Positions 5,353 to 7,004 of a stretch of DNA of 7,004 nt are shown in pieces; position 1 is the first letter of the stretch, and every line of letters begins with the position of its first letter. The notes beneath the pieces are model-generated. The model had not been told where the DNA came from and searched no databases. It saw only the letters and a program-made list of their open reading frames with translations. Position numbers and translations under genes: made by a program. Source of the DNA: Spirochaetota bacterium (lineage in GTDB: Bacteria; Spirochaetota; Spirochaetia; DTKZ01); NCBI GenBank assembly GCA_029562045.1, contig JAKQWJ010000268.1:1-7004 (forward strand). The letters are read 5' to 3'.

Positions 5353-6606
5353 TCAGAAATTCATCTGGAGAATTTCCGTGGCTTTCTTGCGGATCCATTC
5401 GGGTTTCAGCGGTTTGATGAGGTAGCTCCGCACCCCGAAGGTGAGCGCCTTGATGACGGTCTCTTTCCGCGACAGCGCGGACAGGACGATGACGGGGATC
5501 TTGTTCTTCAGCTCCACCAGGTTCTTCAGAGTCTCGAACCCGTCCATCACCGGCATCATCAGATCGAGAAAGATCATGTCGAAGGCGTCCTCCCGGTACA
5601 CGTCCAGGAAGAGTTTCCCGTTGTCGTAGACACTGATCTCAAAGGGCGTGTCGCTGAAGGCGGCCTTCACGAACTCCTGGATCACCGGATCGTCGTCCAC
5701 CACGGCGAACCGGAGCTTCTCCTTGATGAAGGAGATGTCCTGGACCCTCTCACCTTCGAAGCGGAACTGGATCTTCTCGTCCTGGGGCTTTTTCGGAGTC
5801 GCCGCGGATAAAAACTCCTGGTGGACCACCTTCCTGTCCCCGTCGATGTAGGAGCCGGTCTTCCGCCCCAGCAGCCCGTCCATGGCCTTCTCCAGATTGT
5901 TCGTCACCTCGATCTCGGAGAAATCCTTCCGGCCGTCGATGAAGGTCCTGACATAAGCGGAATTGGTGAGGATTTTGATCATCCGGGTGCGGATGCCGGA
6001 GTACTCGGAGACGACGGACAACAGGGCGCTCAACTTCAGGGAGTCGTCGGGCCTTATCTCGATGTTGGACATGATGAGCAGGACATTGGGGTTCCGCACC
6101 TGGTAGAGATCCCGAAGCTCGATGAGTTTGAACTTCAGAAGCTCGATTTTTTCCACATTGAGGCCCATGGCGACCTCGACGATGATGATCTCGTCGTTGA
6201 AATGGGCCGACACGATGCAGGGGGTGGAATCCAGATCGATGGAGAGGCCCAGGATCTCCCCCGTTGTCTTGAGAAGCGCATCCATCTTCACCGGTTTGGT
6301 GAAGATTTTTCTGACCCCCCACTTGGCCATCTCCACCACCTTCTCGCGATCGAAATTGGAGGATGTCATGATCACCGGGACCCTGGCGGTGTTGGGGTTG
6401 TCGTTTTTTTCCTTCAACAGTTCGAGGCTGGTTTTTCGGGTAAGCTGGGAGTCCATGATGATGAGGTCCGGCAGGACTCCCCGCAATTTGAGTGAACCCT
6501 CCAGCCCGTTGGCGGCGAGAACGGTCTCGATCCCGAAACTCTCAATTTTGTGTTTCAGGTAATCCCGAAAGAGGGAAGACTCATCGATGACCAGTATCCG
6601 TTTCAT
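5353..6606 (-). CDS. Response regulator with receiver / STAS-like / receiver architecture
   Basis: A 417-residue cytosolic protein beginning MKRILVIDESSLFRDYL. Receiver 1 (1-120) has Asp8/Glu9, acceptor Asp52, Thr81 and Lys104. It lacks the usual proline after the acceptor (MDSQLTRK). Residues about 127-250 form an alpha/beta domain whose pattern (NVLLIMSNIEI, DDSLKLSALLSVVSEY, then TNSAYVRTFID and NNLEKAMDGLLG) resembles a STAS domain. That is inference from shape only. Receiver 2 (296-417) has Asp304-306, acceptor Asp348 in FLDLMMPVMDGFE, Ser376 and Lys398. There is no DNA-binding or enzymatic output domain, so it probably acts by protein contact or relays phosphate. The ATG at 6606 is preferred: the receiver fold begins exactly there and a promoter-like sequence places +1 on it. 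An in-frame ATG 42 bases upstream lies inside that promoter. It is the likely phosphorelay partner of the hybrid kinase encoded 25 bases downstream. Confidence 0.9.
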   Translation of the reverse strand: MKRILVIDESSLFRDYLKHKIESFGIETVLAANGLEGSLKLRGVLPDLIIMDSQLTRKTSLELLKEKNDNPNTARVPVIMTSSNFDREKVVEMAKWGVRKIFTKPVKMDALLKTTGEILGLSIDLDSTPCIVSAHFNDEIIIVEVAMGLNVEKIELLKFKLIELRDLYQVRNPNVLLIMSNIEIRPDDSLKLSALLSVVSEYSGIRTRMIKILTNSAYVRTFIDGRKDFSEIEVTNNLEKAMDGLLGRKTGSYIDGDRKVVHQEFLSAATPKKPQDEKIQFRFEGERVQDISFIKEKLRFAVVDDDPVIQEFVKAAFSDTPFEISVYDNGKLFLDVYREDAFDMIFLDLMMPVMDGFETLKNLVELKNKIPVIVLSALSRKETVIKALTFGVRSYLIKPLKPEWIRKKATEILQMNF

Positions 6607-6612
6607 ACAATA

Positions 6613-6641
6613 TTTATATGCCTTCGCTCCCCCTTTTTCAA
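6613..6641 (-). promoter_or_regulatory. Sigma-70-type promoter of the regulator-kinase operon, apparently leaderless
   Basis: On the minus strand, TTGAAA (6641-6636, five of six) and TATAAA (6618-6613, five of six) are separated by exactly 17 bases. Only six bases (TATTGT) lie between the -10 hexamer and the ATG at 6606, so the expected transcription start falls on or next to the A of the ATG. A purine-rich GGGGGAG lies between the hexamers but would be upstream of +1 and is too far from the ATG to act as a Shine-Dalgarno site. Confidence 0.6.
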
Positions 6642-6662
6642 GGTTCATCGGAGCCCCGGAGA

Positions 6663-6691
6663 TTGACGCCGCGCGGGATAGATCTTATGCT
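6663..6691 (+). promoter_or_regulatory. Sigma-70-type promoter of the RND exporter gene
   Basis: TTGACG (6663-6668, five of six) and TATGCT (6686-6691, four of six) are separated by exactly 17 bases. Transcription would start near 6698, giving a leader of roughly 98 bases before the GTG at 6796. Its -35 lies 21 bases from the -35 of the divergent regulator promoter, so the two promoters are back to back. Confidence 0.55.
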
Positions 6692-6722
6692 ATGGGGAAT
6701 CGTAGCAGGATTTTTTTCACAG

Positions 6723-6764
6723 GTCCGGTACCCGGCCGGTTTTCAGGAGTTTTCCTCCCCGGAC
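6723..6764 (+). other. Possible stem-loop in the RND exporter leader
   Basis: The arms gtccgg (6723-6728) and ccggac (6759-6764) are perfectly complementary and enclose a smaller hairpin agga-gttt-tcct (6745-6756). The structure ends 15 bases before the AGGAGGT ribosome site, so it does not cover that site. No T-run follows the stem. The role is unknown and it could be chance in GC-rich DNA. Confidence 0.3.
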
Positions 6765-6779
6765 AACCGATGGCGCATC

Positions 6780-6786
6780 AGGAGGT
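6780..6786 (+). promoter_or_regulatory. Shine-Dalgarno site that fixes the RND exporter start
   Basis: AGGAGGT is a full consensus match nine bases before the GTG at 6796, which supports this GTG as the start of the reading frame running off the right edge. Confidence 0.75.
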
Positions 6787-6795
6787 CTTCACGGC

Positions 6796-7004
6796 GTGCG
6801 TAAAATCATTCTTGCCTCTCCCCGTTTCGTGGTCCTGATCATCGCGGGGCTGACCGTCTTCTTCGCCCTGCAGCTGCCCAAGACCCGGCTGGACAACGAT
6901 CTGGAAACCTTCATCCCCAGGGACAACCCCGCCTATCTGGCTTACAAAGAGATGGAAGGAGCCTTCGGAGAAGAGATGGCCCTGTCGGTGGTCCTGCGGG
7001 CCCG
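6796..7004 (+). CDS. RND/MMPL-superfamily exporter, N-terminal fragment (runs off the right edge)
   Basis: Sixty-nine codons are visible with no stop, beginning (GTG) MRKIILASPRFVVLIIAGLTV. Residues about 9-27 form a single hydrophobic transmembrane segment right after a basic, short N-terminus. They are followed by LPKTRLDNDLETFIPRDNPAY (28-48) and a helix rich in Glu (YKEMEGAFGEEMALSVVL). The 'D-N-D-L-E-x-F-I-P-x-D' stretch after the first membrane helix is typical of MMPL-type and other short RND-superfamily exporters, which use proton motive force to move lipids or hydrophobic compounds across the inner membrane. Substrate cannot be told from this fragment. It is transcribed divergently from the two-component operon, with a promoter-like sequence about 105 bases before the end of its leader and a strong ribosome site. 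It could be regulated from the shared intergenic region. Confidence 0.8.
   Translation, partial: MRKIILASPRFVVLIIAGLTVFFALQLPKTRLDNDLETFIPRDNPAYLAYKEMEGAFGEEMALSVVLRA

Noticed and set aside
3651..5417. A 588-codon open frame on the plus strand opposite the histidine kinase
   Set aside because: It is antisense to a kinase with every expected motif. Its translation is Pro/Arg/Gly/His-rich with no recognisable domain, as expected when a GC-rich gene is read from the opposite strand.
6607..6648. Upstream ATG at 6648 as start of the receiver/STAS-like/receiver protein
   Set aside because: It has no good Shine-Dalgarno site, adds 14 residues before the receiver fold, and lies upstream of the -35/-10 promoter match that ends at the downstream ATG.

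Overview
The window is a GC-rich bacterial chromosome segment with seven genes (one partial) packed on the minus strand, and the start of an eighth gene running divergently off the right edge. All recognisable content is chromosomal. I see no RNA gene, transposase, integrase or CRISPR array. The redox genes (rubrerythrin, desulfoferrodoxin, rubredoxin) point to an anaerobe or microaerophile. The DUF2400 protein and the style of the REC-containing regulator fit Spirochaetota best from memory, with Desulfobacterota as the main alternative. This assignment is inference and was not tested.

Layout, read along the minus strand from right to left. At 6606-5353 lies a 417-residue protein with a receiver domain, a middle domain that looks STAS-like, and a second receiver domain. 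It is followed after 25 bases by an 873-residue soluble hybrid histidine kinase (5327-2706; PAS, HisKA, HATPase, two receivers, a low-complexity linker and an HPt domain). Together they form a complete His-Asp-His-Asp phosphorelay with no visible DNA-binding output. Next comes a YhhQ-type queuosine-precursor transporter (2642-2013). It overlaps by 8 bases a DUF2400/TIGR02757 protein (2020-1064), which carries a repeat-built 50-residue N-terminal extension. Last is a reductive oxygen-defence cluster: rubrerythrin (1027-452), desulfoferrodoxin (434-60) and the first 11 codons of rubredoxin (34-1). Here rubredoxin is expected to pass electrons to the superoxide reductase, while rubrerythrin removes the peroxide formed.

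The 189-base gap at 6607-6795 holds two back-to-back promoter-like sequences. The minus-strand one places its predicted transcription start on the A of the regulator's ATG, which suggests a leaderless mRNA. The plus-strand one would drive an RND/MMPL-type exporter whose GTG start at 6796 has a strong Shine-Dalgarno site; only 69 codons are in the window.

The most unusual sequence feature is a perfect 30-bp palindrome (3233-3262), extended by one more 12-bp repeat unit, inside the coding sequence of the kinase's linker. A second GC-rich expansion, a 40-bp repeat spaced by 57 bp, occurs in the DUF2400 gene. The most interesting protein-level feature is the receiver / STAS-like / receiver regulator paired with the hybrid kinase.
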